DNA of 64,000 bases from Micromonospora sp. BL4 (GTDB taxonomy: Bacteria; Actinomycetota; Actinomycetes; Mycobacteriales; Micromonosporaceae): contig NZ_RCVJ01000114.1 in NCBI RefSeq assembly GCF_003667505.1, positions 1 through 64,000 on the forward strand, given 5' to 3'. The notes under the pieces were generated by a model. That model was not told where the DNA came from. It did no database searches and saw only the letters and a program-made list of their open reading frames with translations. Positions within the stretch are counted from its first letter, which is position 1. Each line of letters starts with the position of its first letter. Both the position numbers and the translations under genes were made by a program. Of this stretch, positions 17,468 to 26,069 are shown one piece after another.

Positions 17468-17974
17468 TCAGGCCGTCGCCCGCTTCGGGAGCTTCCACCC
17501 GGGGCGGGGGAAGTGGCAGGTGTAACCGTTGGGGTAGGTCTGCAGGTAGTTCTGGTGCTCGGGCTCAGCTTCCCAGAAGTCGCCTGCCGGGGTGACCTCG
17601 GTAACGACCTTGCCGGGCCACAGGCCTGAGGCGTCGACGTCGGCGATGGTGTCCTCGGCGACCCGCTTCTGCTCGTCGTTGGTGTAGAAGATCGCCGAGC
17701 GGTAGCTGATGCCGATGTCGTTGCCCTGGCGGTTCTTCGTCGAGGGGTCGTGGACCTGGAAGAAGAACTCGAGCAGCGCGCGGAAGTCGGTCTTCTCGGT
17801 GTCGTATACGACCTCGATGGACTCCGCGTGGGTGCCGTGGTTGCGGTAGGTGGCGTTCGGGACGTCGCCGCCGCTGTAGCCGACGCGCGTGGACACGACG
17901 CCGGGCTGGTGGCGGAAGAGCTCCTCCATGCCCCAGAAGCAGCCGCCGGCGAGGATCGCCTTTTCGGTGGTCAC
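17468..17974 (-). CDS. msrA: peptide methionine (S)-S-oxide reductase
   Basis: A 168-residue MsrA. The catalytic GGCFWGME places Cys12 as nucleophile. Family blocks [22 protein letters not shown] and [24 protein letters not shown] follow. It reduces the S-diastereomer of methionine sulfoxide with thioredoxin. It lies nine bases after msrB and is clearly the second gene of an msrB-msrA operon. Normal length for the family. Confidence 0.97.
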   Translation of the reverse strand: MTTEKAILAGGCFWGMEELFRHQPGVVSTRVGYSGGDVPNATYRNHGTHAESIEVVYDTEKTDFRALLEFFFQVHDPSTKNRQGNDIGISYRSAIFYTNDEQKRVAEDTIADVDASGLWPGKVVTEVTPAGDFWEAEPEHQNYLQTYPNGYTCHFPRPGWKLPKRATA

Positions 17975-17983
17975 ATCGTCTCC

Positions 17984-18463
17984 TTACTTGTCGTCGGTGT
18001 CAGTGTTGCTGCCACTCGTGAACAGGGTGCGGTATTCGCCGTACCCCGCGTTCGCGAGGTCGTCGAGGTGGATGAACCGCAACGACGCGGAGTTGATGCA
18101 GTAGCGCAGTCCACCCTTGTCGCGGGGACCGTCGTTGAAGACGTGGCCGAGGTGGCTGTCCCCGTGCAGCGAGCGGGCCTCAGTCCGGATCATCCCGTGG
18201 CTGGAGTCTTTGCTCTCGACGACGTTCGTCTTGGCGATCGGCTTCGTGAAGCTCGGCCAGCCGGAGTTGCTGTCGTACTTGTCGACCGATGCGAACAGCG
18301 GCTCGCCGGACACGACGTCGACGTAGATGCCGGGCTCGTGGTTGTCCCAGTACGCGTTGGCGAACGGCCGCTCGGTGCCGTTCTCCTGGGTCACGCGGTA
18401 CTGCTCCGGGTCAAGCTGCGAAACGGCGTCCGGGTTCTTGTGGTAGTGGGTCTGCTGGGGCAC
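17984..18463 (-). CDS. msrB: peptide methionine (R)-S-oxide reductase
   Basis: A 159-residue MsrB. Blocks [31 protein letters not shown] and RYCINSASL are present, with Cys122 as catalytic residue. The two CxxC zinc motifs of many MsrB proteins are absent, so this is the zinc-less form. A GTG at 18463 with GGGAG seven bases upstream is chosen; the longer frame to 18529 adds a tail unlike the family. It reduces the R-form of methionine sulfoxide, complementing MsrA downstream. Confidence 0.96.
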   Translation of the reverse strand: MPQQTHYHKNPDAVSQLDPEQYRVTQENGTERPFANAYWDNHEPGIYVDVVSGEPLFASVDKYDSNSGWPSFTKPIAKTNVVESKDSSHGMIRTEARSLHGDSHLGHVFNDGPRDKGGLRYCINSASLRFIHLDDLANAGYGEYRTLFTSGSNTDTDDK

Positions 18464-18857
18464 AGCTCTCCCTTCCCGGCCTTTCGGCGTGGAACTGGGG
18501 AACGAGGCGAAACGCACCTGTAGAGACACCCTGCGGGCCGGCTGTATTCCCGCGGCCCTCAGCTTCCTTGGACCATCAAGTCCGGGATGACTATTGAAAG
18601 TTCGCGGCTAGGTGGCGTCGCTGTGGCGGGTGGCCTCGGAGATGTCGCCGCCACAGTAGCACCGGCGTGATCCCAAGAGTGGACTTGACCGACCAGTTCT
18701 ACCGCGACTAGGTTCGGGGCGGCCGACGGGGTGCCTCCGCTGGCGACGAACTGTCCGACGTGCCTACCGGCGTCGAGTTCACGGACGTCGTGTCACTCTC
18801 GGGGCGCCGGGTGCGGCCAACACACACCGCGATTGGGTGGGGAAGGGGCCAACTGTC
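18464..18857. other. gene-free stretch upstream of the broken SDR gene
   Basis: About 390 bases without a protein-like frame. It must carry the leftward msrBA promoter. A rightward promoter candidate lies at 18685-18714. Confidence 0.4.
18685..18714 (+). promoter_or_regulatory. candidate promoter of the broken SDR gene
   Basis: TTGACC (18685-18690) and TAGGTT (18709-18714) are spaced by 18 bases. They lie about 145 bases upstream of the GTG at 18858. Pattern-based only. Confidence 0.3.
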
Positions 18858-19108
18858 GTGAGTGAGGGTTTCGGGGGCCGTAAGGTCGTGGTCGTCGGCG
18901 GCGGAAGCGGCATGGGTCTCGCCACGGCCCACCAGGTCGTCGCGGGGGGCGGCACCGCCGTGATCACGGGCCGCGACCAGGACAAGGTCGGGGCCCGCCG
19001 TCCGGAGGAGATCGCGAAGCGGTGTCATCCCTGCTGTCGGTGAAGTCGAGCTGGATGACCGGCGCCATCGTCGAGGTCGACGGCGGCACCGTGGCCGGCC
19101 GCAACTGA
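18858..19108 (+). pseudogene. internally deleted short-chain dehydrogenase (SDR)
   Basis: From a GTG at 18858 the frame reads the N-terminal Rossmann segment ([22 protein letters not shown], cofactor loop GGGSGMG) to about [10 protein letters not shown]. It then jumps directly to the family C-terminus RRPEEIAK, continuing after a one-base frameshift near 19019 as [21 protein letters not shown] and a stop at 19106-19108. The central 150 or so residues, including the NAG motif and the Ser-Tyr-Lys active site, are gone. This is a dead gene with one internal deletion and one frameshift. Confidence 0.8.
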
Positions 19109-19326
19109 CTCTCGAAACGTAACGCCGGGGTCGCGCTGGCGGAGCCTCGACCCCGGCGCCGCATCACCGACGACTTCGCTGTCGCGCTCGTTCCTCGACA
19201 CTCTCGCGCCACAACCGCTACCGATCAACGTGGTGAGACACCGAGGCCTGACGCCGCTGATGCTGGTGAAACGAAACGTGCACCTCGTGCCCGTGCAAAC
19301 GAGGACTGGATACAGGGAGGCGCCGG

Positions 19327-20244
19327 ATGAAGGCGATCGTAGTGACGGACGAGGCCGCGGGAATGGCCGGGATGACGCTAATGGAGCGGCCCGAGCCGGA
19401 CGCGGCGCTGAACGACGTCGTTGTTCAGGTCCATGCGTCGGGATTCGTCCCGACTGAGTTGGCGTGGCCCTCGACCTGGACCGATCGCCTCGGTCGTGAC
19501 CGGACGCCGTCGATCCCCGGGCACGAGCTGGCCGGGGTGGTCACCGCTCTCGGCTATGGCACCACGGGTCTGTCGGTGGGGCAGCGGGTGTTCGGCCTCA
19601 CGGACTGGACCCGCGACGGCACCCTGGCGGAGTATGTGGCCGTCGAGGCGCGTAACCTCGCGCCGCTTCCCGGCGACGTCGACTTCACGGTGGGCGCGAG
19701 CCTGCCGATCTCGGGCCTGACCGCGTGGCAGGGACTGTTCGAGCACGGCCGCCTTCGGGCGGGTCAGAGCGTCCTCGTGCACGGCGCGGCCGGCGCAGTC
19801 GGTTCGATGGTGACGCAGCTCGCACGCGAGTTCGGCGCCTACGTCATCGGCACCGGGCGCGCTGCCGACCGTCAGACGGCGCTCGACTTCGGCGCGCAGG
19901 AGTTCGTTGACCTCGAGAATGATGTCCTCGAAGACGTCGGCGGAGTCGAGCTGGTGTTCGATGTCATCGGCGGAGACATCGGGAAGCGGTCCGCAGGCCT
20001 GATTCGAGCCGGAGGAACGCTGGTATCCGTCGTCGGCCCGCCGGAGGCGCGGCCCGCCGACGGCCTGGCGGTCGACTTCGTCGTCGAGCCCGACCGCGCT
20101 CACCTGGGTGAGGTCGTCCGACGGGTGCGGGACGGACGACTGCGGACGAACATCGGCAGGGCCGCGACCCTCGACGACGCCGTCGCCGCTTTCAATTCGA
20201 CCGAGCGGATCACCGGGAAGACGGTCATCCGCGTTCGTCCGTAA
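19327..20244 (+). CDS. NADP-dependent zinc-type oxidoreductase (quinone reductase-like MDR)
   Basis: A 305-residue medium-chain dehydrogenase/reductase without zinc. The GroES-like N-terminal half has PGHELAGVV, and the Rossmann half has the cofactor motif VLVHGAAGAVGSMVTQLA (about residues 149-166). It lacks the zinc-ligand cysteines, as in quinone reductases and alkenal reductases that use NADPH. ATG 19327 is preceded by GGGAGGCGCCGG. It stands alone. The substrate is not readable. Confidence 0.9.
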   Translation: MKAIVVTDEAAGMAGMTLMERPEPDAALNDVVVQVHASGFVPTELAWPSTWTDRLGRDRTPSIPGHELAGVVTALGYGTTGLSVGQRVFGLTDWTRDGTLAEYVAVEARNLAPLPGDVDFTVGASLPISGLTAWQGLFEHGRLRAGQSVLVHGAAGAVGSMVTQLAREFGAYVIGTGRAADRQTALDFGAQEFVDLENDVLEDVGGVELVFDVIGGDIGKRSAGLIRAGGTLVSVVGPPEARPADGLAVDFVVEPDRAHLGEVVRRVRDGRLRTNIGRAATLDDAVAAFNSTERITGKTVIRVRP

Positions 20245-20630
20245 GGAGTGGGAGGCAGCCCTCCTTGTGGATCAGCGTCAACCCGGGGTCGAATCATGGT
20301 CAGCCGCGATTGACCCTCGGAACGTAACGGCGGTTGAGCTGCGGACGTGCCGGTACGCGTCCGCAGCCCCCGCCCGCCGGAGACCACCAGCACTCCTTGC
20401 CCCGCCCCGGCCAACTGGCGCGGCTCCAGCCTGACGTCGACGAGCTTGCCGAGTGCATCGCGGTACTCGTCGCCGGCGCCCACCTAGAATCTCGCGTCTG
20501 GTCAGCGACCTGGGAGTGCCCAGTCAGGTCGGATGAAGCGGCAGGACTATCCCGCCCCGGACTGTTGGGTGACCGATGTCGGAGACGTGGGCATGTCCGG
20601 ATGCGTCACGATTGAGCGGATTCTCAGCGC
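20245..20630. other. gene-free stretch with a diverged copy of an upstream 30-base sequence
   Basis: About 385 bases. The segment 20304-20333 matches 19099-19128, over the end of the broken SDR gene, at 25 of 30 bases. No coding frame looks real. Confidence 0.4.
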
Positions 20631-20927
20631 TCAGGCAGTCGGCACCGGCAGGCTGAGGACGAGCGACCCACGCAGGTCGACCAGGACACGACCGGCCGTG
20701 CGCACCACGCGCATAACGACGTCCTCGCAGCCGGGACACCGGGCGACGAGGCCGGGCGCTCGGTCGAACACGCGCATCGCGGCCAGCGGACGGGTCGTCC
20801 GGCACCCGGCGCAGGTGAGCTCGGCAACGGTGAGGTCGGTCCCCATGATCTCGCCGAGCGGCCCGGCGAGGGCGTTGCCGTCCACCCAGGGTGCGTCGTC
20901 GGCTCCGACGTTGGTCGGCATGCTCAT
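20631..20927 (-). CDS. DUF6510 family zinc-ribbon-like small protein
   Basis: A 98-residue protein with two CxxC pairs: CAGC (about residues 39-42) and CPGC (about 64-67). These should bind one zinc ion, with a short beta tail. This matches the DUF6510 family as I recall it, often encoded beside oxidoreductases. It overlaps the FAD gene by four bases (ATGA), so the two are translationally coupled. The role is unknown; an accessory or electron-transfer partner is possible. Confidence 0.8.
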   Translation of the reverse strand: MSMPTNVGADDAPWVDGNALAGPLGEIMGTDLTVAELTCAGCRTTRPLAAMRVFDRAPGLVARCPGCEDVVMRVVRTAGRVLVDLRGSLVLSLPVPTA

Positions 20928-21664
20928 CCTCCGGTGGGTCCGAAACGTTCAGTGCGGATGTTCGTGGGATCGTGGCCGATGTCGACGAGGAGGTCGGCAA
21001 CGGTCTCGACGAAGCCGGTGGGTCCGCAGACGAACGCCACAGCGTCGGCATCGCGGGGCCAGGCGACGCGAGCGAGGGCGTCCGCGTCCAGTCGTCGGGG
21101 TGGAGCCGGCGAACCAGGAGGCGCGACCCTGGTATAGACGTGTGTGACGGCGATGCGCCCATCGCCTGCGGTTTGTGCAGCGGCAAGATCCGCCGTGAAC
21201 AGCGCATCGGAAGGGGATCGCGTCGAGTAGAGCAGCCTGGTGGGATTCGTCGCCGCGCGCACCATCGACATCAGCGGTGCCACGCCGGACCCGCCGCCGA
21301 TCAGCAGCGCCGGGCGCGGATCGGCGGGTCGGCGTACGAACCAGCCGCCGAGCGGCCCACGGATCTCGAGCTGGTCACCCGGTTCTGCAACGTCGACGAG
21401 GTACGGCGAGACCTCACCGTCGGGCACCGCCTGGACGGTCACCTCGAGCCGGTCGGGCCCCGGGGCGGATGCGATCGAGTAGCTGCGGTACGCCGTGTAG
21501 CCGTCGGGAGCCGTCAACCGGACGTCGACGTGCTGGCCTGGCACGTGACCTGTCCAGCCGTCGACGTCGAGGACCAGGGTCCGCGCCGTCGCAGTCTCCG
21601 CGCGGGTGGCGGCGACGGTCGCCGGCTGCCAGGTCAGTCTGACAGGTATCGCTGCTCGCGCCAT
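20924..21664 (-). CDS. FAD/NAD(P)-binding oxidoreductase, ferredoxin-reductase-like
   Basis: A 246-residue flavoprotein reductase. The FAD domain carries RSYSIAS (RxYS motif), the flavin/phosphate loop and GPLGGWFV. The NAD(P) domain begins ALLIGGGSGVAPLMSM and ends with VCGPTGFVETV. There is no iron-sulfur domain, so electrons go from NAD(P)H through FAD to a partner, most likely the molybdenum protein encoded just upstream. Its start at 21664 lies 31 bases inside the end of that gene. Confidence 0.9.
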   Translation of the reverse strand: MARAAIPVRLTWQPATVAATRAETATARTLVLDVDGWTGHVPGQHVDVRLTAPDGYTAYRSYSIASAPGPDRLEVTVQAVPDGEVSPYLVDVAEPGDQLEIRGPLGGWFVRRPADPRPALLIGGGSGVAPLMSMVRAATNPTRLLYSTRSPSDALFTADLAAAQTAGDGRIAVTHVYTRVAPPGSPAPPRRLDADALARVAWPRDADAVAFVCGPTGFVETVADLLVDIGHDPTNIRTERFGPTGG

Positions 21665-22230
21665 GGGTCCCCGTAGTTGTGATAGCCGGCCGTCTCCCAG
21701 AACCCAGGCTCGTCGTCGAGGCGCAGTTCCAGAGCGCGCAGCCACTTCGCGCTCTTCCAGAAGTACAGGTGAGGAACGAGGAGACGCGCTGGCCCGCCGT
21801 GCACCGGAACCAGCGGCTCACCGTCGAACTCGTACGCCACCCAGGCCTGGCCGTCGAGAAGGTCCTCGAGCGGCAGGTTCGTGGTGTAGCCGCCGTAGGA
21901 GTGGGCGACGACGTACTCGGCCGTCGTCTCGACGTCGGCCAGCAGCGTGTCCACCGAGACGCCTCGCCAGCGCGTGCCGAACTTCGACCAGTGCGTCACG
22001 CAATGGATGTCCACGGTCGGTTCTTCGGCAGGAAGGGCGGTGAACTCCGCCCATGACCACGTGCTCCGCTCGCCGGTCTCGGTGACGACGGCGAGCTCCC
22101 ACCGGTCGAGGCCGATGCGCGGTGTCGGTCCCGCCGACAGCACCGGAAAGTCGTCCGTGCGGTACTGGCCGGGCGGGAGGTCCGTGTCGTCGCGTCTGCG
22201 GCCCCCGAAACCGCGTGTGATCAATGCCAT
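21634..22230 (-). CDS. molybdopterin-dependent oxidoreductase, sulfite-oxidase fold
   Basis: A 198-residue protein with the SUOX molybdopterin fold. HCVTHWSKFGTRWRGVSV holds the conserved Cys that ligates molybdenum. GGYTTNLPLEDLL, VHGGPARLLVPHLYFWKSAKW and the C-terminal FWETAGYHNYGDPW are typical of short MsrP/YedY-like members. There is no Tat signal, so it should act in the cytoplasm. ATG 22230 has GGGAGGGACGC upstream. It is first in a three-gene operon with the FAD reductase and DUF6510. The substrate is unknown (sulfoxide, N-oxide or similar). Confidence 0.92.
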   Translation of the reverse strand: MALITRGFGGRRRDDTDLPPGQYRTDDFPVLSAGPTPRIGLDRWELAVVTETGERSTWSWAEFTALPAEEPTVDIHCVTHWSKFGTRWRGVSVDTLLADVETTAEYVVAHSYGGYTTNLPLEDLLDGQAWVAYEFDGEPLVPVHGGPARLLVPHLYFWKSAKWLRALELRLDDEPGFWETAGYHNYGDPWREQRYLSD

Positions 22231-22381
22231 GCGTCCCTCCCCATGTGGCCAGGCGGCCGCGATCCCGTTGCTGCCCGTGCTTCCGCTCGGCCGGTGATCC
22301 ACCCCGCCCGTGACGTCATCGTCTGCGAGTGCCCCGGTAATGAGATTTCACCCGTTGGGACCGTAGTCGCCCGCAGTCCGG

Positions 22382-22408
22382 AGTATATTGACTGGACCAT
22401 GACGTCCA
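22382..22408 (-). promoter_or_regulatory. promoter and TetR operator of the molybdenum oxidoreductase operon
   Basis: On the minus strand TATACT (22387-22382) is a strong -10 box. Just upstream lies the palindrome TGGAC, six bases, GTCCA (22393-22408), filling the -10/-35 spacer. The same palindrome occurs before the small gene at 22652 and before the TetR gene, so this is the likely binding site of that TetR protein. Confidence 0.55.
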
Positions 22409-22536
22409 GAATAGGCTGGCGTGGCGCCAGCCGGCAAATCCCTCCACTGGCCGCCAGTGGGTGGGGTCAACAGGGGGACTGGCGGTCGTGGCGGTGCGTA
22501 CCCCATCTGGCGGATAACTCCGCAGCGCGAGTATAA

Positions 22537-22552
22537 AGGACTATGGAGTCCA
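22537..22552 (+). promoter_or_regulatory. TetR-type operator upstream of the 22652 gene
   Basis: AGGACTATGGAGTCCA. On the minus strand it reads TGGAC, six bases, GTCC, the same half-sites and spacing as 22393-22408 and 23778-23793. A TATAAA just before it (22532-22537) may be part of the promoter. Confidence 0.5.
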
Positions 22553-22651
22553 TGCGGCGCGGCTAGGGACTGTTCCGAGTTGGTCGTCGACATGTTGCAG
22601 CCGGTGCGAGATGGCCGCGGGCCAGGTCTTGTCCGATGTCAGGAGAGTTTG

Positions 22652-22981
22652 ATGAACCCTGTTCCCTCCGGTGGGGACGTTGTCGATGGCCAGCCCGTCG
22701 ATGCGGCGGACATGATCGCCGCCCTGACCGCTGCACAGTTCGTGTTCCAAGACGGCGCCACACAATCGTTCACGGCAGAGGGTCGAACGACCTACGTCGA
22801 CAGGGGCACACCGTCGGCTGGCGAGTGGTCTGTTACGGGTGACGGGACCTTCGCTTCGTTCTGGCCGCCAACGTACCGGGCGACGTACACGGTTCGGTGG
22901 ATCGTCGAGGACGGCGTGCGAGTGGGCGTCAGCTTCACGGATGCCCGGAGCCGAGTCCGCTACGACGGCCGATACCGATGA
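22652..22981 (+). CDS. hypothetical protein, SnoaL/DUF-like small beta protein
   Basis: A 109-residue protein starting MNPVPSGGDVVDGQPVDAAD with CAGGAGAG upstream of the ATG. The body reads as alternating beta strands: VFQDGATQSFTAEGRTTYVD, GEWSVTGDGTFASFWPPTYRATYTVRWI. The GEWSVxGDGxFxSFWPPxYRATY stretch looks like a conserved family signature, but I cannot name it. An operator shared with the adjacent TetR gene suggests it belongs to that regulon. Confidence 0.75.
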   Translation: MNPVPSGGDVVDGQPVDAADMIAALTAAQFVFQDGATQSFTAEGRTTYVDRGTPSAGEWSVTGDGTFASFWPPTYRATYTVRWIVEDGVRVGVSFTDARSRVRYDGRYR

Positions 22982-23074
22982 CTGGACGAGATGCGAGCCA
23001 TACGTCGAACCACGATTGGCTCCGTGCTTCCTCTGCTCGCACCCGCCGTGACCAGTCTGATGAACAGGGTTCAA

Positions 23075-23731
23075 CTAACGGGTCGGCTCGCCGGACGGCT
23101 CCGAGAGGAACGATTTGATGTGGTCCAGCGCCATGTCCAGAGCAACTTCCATGGGTTCGACGTTGTGCGCGGCGTTCGCCAGCAGGTAGCCGCCTTGCAA
23201 GGCTGCCATCAACCCCGTGGCCAACTTCTCCGGGTCGGCGTCCTGGCGCAGTGCGCCGCTGTCCCGCATCCGGTGCAGACCATCACTGATCAGCTTTCCC
23301 CATGCCGCAAACGTCTCCGACAGCATCGATCGAGCCTGCTCATCTTGATCAGACAGCTCGACAGCCATCGACCCGAGGCCGCACCCGTACTTGCCGTTGT
23401 TCAGTGAGTTGGCCTGGACCAGCGCGTTACGCCACCGGACCAGCCCTGAGAACGATCTCAGTCGTTCGAGCCCTGCGCGCTCACGCTGAAGCACAAGCGC
23501 GCCTCGATATTTGACCAACTCGCGCACGAGCTCCTGCTTGTCCGCGAAGTGGTGGTAAAGCTGCGACTTGCTCGTCTGGCTTGCCTCGCGGACGTCGTCA
23601 AGGGTCGTCGCGTTCACCCCGCGCACGAACATCAGCCGGTTCGCCGCCTCGAGGATCCGTTCTCGGGTCGCGATGCCCCGTTGGCTGATCCTCCGCTGCT
23701 TCGTCGGCGCAGCCACCTGCTCGTCGCCCAT
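23075..23731 (-). CDS. TetR/AcrR family regulator, LmrA/YxaF-like
   Basis: A 218-residue TetR regulator. The helix-turn-helix is at about residues 20-65 (ATRERILEAANRLMFVRGVNATTLDDV, SKSQLYHHF), and the C-terminal domain has the GCGLGSMAVELSDQDEQAR pattern seen in LmrA/YxaF-type regulators. A palindrome (23778-23793) sits 47 bases upstream of its start, and two copies flank the neighbouring molybdenum operon. It probably represses itself and those genes. Inducer unknown. Confidence 0.9.
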   Translation of the reverse strand: MGDEQVAAPTKQRRISQRGIATRERILEAANRLMFVRGVNATTLDDVREASQTSKSQLYHHFADKQELVRELVKYRGALVLQRERAGLERLRSFSGLVRWRNALVQANSLNNGKYGCGLGSMAVELSDQDEQARSMLSETFAAWGKLISDGLHRMRDSGALRQDADPEKLATGLMAALQGGYLLANAAHNVEPMEVALDMALDHIKSFLSEPSGEPTR

Positions 23732-24186
23732 CGGTCAAGTGTATCCATCGGCGCGCGCTAAATAATCTACGAAGGATGGGACCTTGGAGTCCATTCAGCG
23801 CGATGTCGCATTGACGTGATGGTGAAGGACGAGCGGATGCCCTGCCAGCTTGGTGGGACGGGTGCTATGTCCGCGGGATCATCAATAGGGCGAATCTTTG
23901 CCCGGACCATACGGTCCTCATTGTGGCAAGTTGCTGCTGAGAGTTGCTCGGCGCTGCGTCACGGGCGGTGCGCCGGAGGACAGCCATGTCAACACTCGTT
24001 GACATACGTGGGTACGTCACGCGCATCACCGCGGCTGACCTGGCTGCGGCCAGGAAACAACAAGGGGGGAATCAACGGAGCAAACAAGTGAACGCGAGGA
24101 AGTCCTCGCGTCAGCGAGGTGTTCAGCGGCAGCGGGGAACTTGACCAGATTGCCGGTATTCGGGTTCGCCAGGCCTGGATACGTGG
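23732..24186. other. gene-free stretch upstream of the TetR gene
   Basis: About 455 bases. Apart from the operator at 23778-23793, no convincing gene is seen. A short rightward frame from about 23985 (STLVDIRGYVTRITAADLAAARKQQGG) is weakly protein-like. Confidence 0.4.
23778..23793 (-). promoter_or_regulatory. autoregulatory TetR operator
   Basis: Minus-strand TGGAC, six bases, GTCCC. It lies 47 bases upstream of the TetR start at 23731, just ahead of an AT-rich AGATTATTT that may be the -10 region. Half-sites and spacing are the same as at 22393 and 22537. Confidence 0.55.
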
Positions 24187-25392
24187 TCATTTCGCCGCGG
24201 CAGTTGGTTGCCAAGTGATCCGTTCGTAGCAGACCAGGGCGATCAGGATGATGGCGACTAGAGCGAGGGCGGCGAGGGCGGGAAGGTGTCGGGCGACCGG
24301 CAGCAGCGCGAGAATGATGCCGGCCGCGAGGATCGGGGCGGGTGGGGTGTGCCGGACGGTGAGTCGAAGGAACAGGGCCCGACCAACGAGGTAGAGGGCC
24401 GGGCCGCCGAGCAGAGCTGCGGTCGAAGTCCAGTCCAGCGAGGTCCCAGCGGGCCGCCGGGGCGGGTGGTGGGTCATGTGGGCGAGCACCACCTCTATGC
24501 CGACGGCCAGGTAGATGATCCCGGCGATGAGCACGAAGTGAGTCAAGCTGTAGGCGATGCTGCCTGTCCGAGTCCGGTCGGCAACGGGGATCCGCGCCAG
24601 GGCTTGACCGGCGGGTGCGGCGGCGTTTTCGAAGTACAGCCACCACAGAGTCAGCGCCGTGGTCAGGGCGAGCAGCGCAGCGATCAGGACCGGCCAACGA
24701 ATGACCGCCGATCCGGCGCCGACGCCCACCGCGATCAGCGACTCGCCCAGAGCAATGATCACTATCAGGCCGTGCCGCTCGGCGAAATGGCCGGGGCTTG
24801 GCAACGGAGCGCGTCCGGCAGACACCGCGATGAACAGGCCGCCGACGCAGTCGATGAGGAACGCCGCGGTCCACAACAGCGTCTGCGTGGCGCCGCCGAA
24901 CACCGCGCCGAGAAGCAGAGCAGGAAAGCCCAGCGAGACCGGGATGAGCCGCAAGCGCAGCGAAGCGCGTAGCCGCGCGTTACCGGCCGAAATGTGCCAG
25001 ACGAGGGCCAGATACACCGCCCGGATGACGATGTAGACGAGGGCCAGGGTCATGGGCGCGGCCAGTGACTGGCTGTCGTGCCGCCACGCCTGGGGGAGGA
25101 CCAGGGCGGCCACGAACATCGCGGCCATGACAGCGGTGTTTCCGGCGCGGACCAGGCCCACGTCGGCGCGGACCTGGTTGGCCAACCAGGCGTAGTTGGT
25201 GAACGGCCACCACAGCAGCAGCAGGAGCACAAGGCTGTGCGCCAGCCTGAGTGGCGTCGGCGCCTGTGCCGTGAACGTTGCCACCTGGATGAATGCGAAC
25301 ACGAACACCAGGTCGAAGAACACCTCGAACGGCGTGGTCCGATGGGCTTCCTCGGTCGGCACCGGCGGCCTGGCCTGGAAGATGCGTTTCAT
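24187..25392 (-). CDS. low temperature requirement protein A family membrane protein
   Basis: A 401-residue polytopic protein with about ten to eleven hydrophobic helices. The N-terminal TTPFEVFFDLVFVFAFIQVATF, then the central ERHGLIVIIALGESLIAVG motif, are diagnostic of the LtrA family. The function is unknown; the first member was linked to growth at low temperature in Listeria. ATG 25392 begins the conserved KRIFQARPPVPTEEAHRTT; upstream sequence in the frame is not family-like. Monocistronic. Confidence 0.92.
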   Translation of the reverse strand: MKRIFQARPPVPTEEAHRTTPFEVFFDLVFVFAFIQVATFTAQAPTPLRLAHSLVLLLLLWWPFTNYAWLANQVRADVGLVRAGNTAVMAAMFVAALVLPQAWRHDSQSLAAPMTLALVYIVIRAVYLALVWHISAGNARLRASLRLRLIPVSLGFPALLLGAVFGGATQTLLWTAAFLIDCVGGLFIAVSAGRAPLPSPGHFAERHGLIVIIALGESLIAVGVGAGSAVIRWPVLIAALLALTTALTLWWLYFENAAAPAGQALARIPVADRTRTGSIAYSLTHFVLIAGIIYLAVGIEVVLAHMTHHPPRRPAGTSLDWTSTAALLGGPALYLVGRALFLRLTVRHTPPAPILAAGIILALLPVARHLPALAALALVAIILIALVCYERITWQPTAAAK

Positions 25393-25601
25393 GGGCCTAT
25401 CTTGTTTCGCCCAACGACCGGCAGATCCGGACTCAACACTTAAACCCGGCAGCCGCCGCCGGGCATCACGGATGACTTCGGCGCGGATGACCTGTCGAAA
25501 CGTCGATGCTCGCCGGTGAAGCCCTTCGGTGTGTGTGGCGGACCCCAGCGGGTAATGGTCCCCGGCACGCCGACCGTCGACACAGCGACTAGGAGCGAGC
25601 G

Positions 25602-26069
25602 ATGGGCACACGACATGCCTTGGCCGATGACCTCGCTTCCGTGGGGTTCTCGGTCCTGCGCTCCGCACTGGCGACGAACATCTTGTGGATCGGTGCGCTC
25701 AAATTCAAGCAGTACGAGGTCGAGAACGATGAGCCCCTGGTCACCTCGAGTCCGCTGTTCTCGCGGTTCCGGACGAAGCTGGGCGCACGAAAGCTCAACC
25801 GACTCATCGGTGTCACGGAGATCACCGTGGGCTCTCTGATCGCCGCGAAGCCCTTTGCGCCCAGAGCGTCGGCGATCGGCAGCTTCGGGGCGGCGGGGAT
25901 GTTCCTCACCACGCTCAGTTTCCTGGCCACGGCACCCGGAACTCGGCAGGAAGGGCAGGGGAAGTTCAGCCTTTCTCAGCTGGGGCAATTCCTGTTGAAG
26001 GACACGGTGCTCCTCGGTGCCGCTCTCTTGACAGCTGCCGAGTCGCTGCGCGTCGCCGGCCACCGGTAA
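25602..26069 (+). CDS. DUF417 family membrane protein
   Basis: A 155-residue protein with about four hydrophobic segments. LATNILWIGALKFKQYE(VEN)DE, then LVTSSPLFSRF and RLIGVTEITVGSLIAA, match the DUF417/YkgB family of small inner-membrane proteins, some of which respond to reactive chlorine in E. coli (RclC). AGGAGCGAGCG precedes the ATG. A role in oxidative stress would fit the neighbourhood but is inference. Confidence 0.88.
   Translation: MGTRHALADDLASVGFSVLRSALATNILWIGALKFKQYEVENDEPLVTSSPLFSRFRTKLGARKLNRLIGVTEITVGSLIAAKPFAPRASAIGSFGAAGMFLTTLSFLATAPGTRQEGQGKFSLSQLGQFLLKDTVLLGAALLTAAESLRVAGHR

Larger units (their letters stand above)
22231..22651. other. divergent regulatory region with operators and hairpin
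   Basis: About 420 bases between the molybdenum operon and a small rightward gene. It holds two TGGAC-six-GTCC palindromes (22393-22408, 22537-22552). There is also a perfect hairpin, GGCTGGCG at 22414-22421 pairing with CGCCAGCC at 22425-22432, and a leftward -10 box. No gene seen. Confidence 0.5.

Noticed and set aside
23944-24144. Short plus-strand frame with STLVDIRGYVTRITAADL
   Set aside because: Slightly protein-like start but a basic, low-complexity end and no family match; too weak to annotate.
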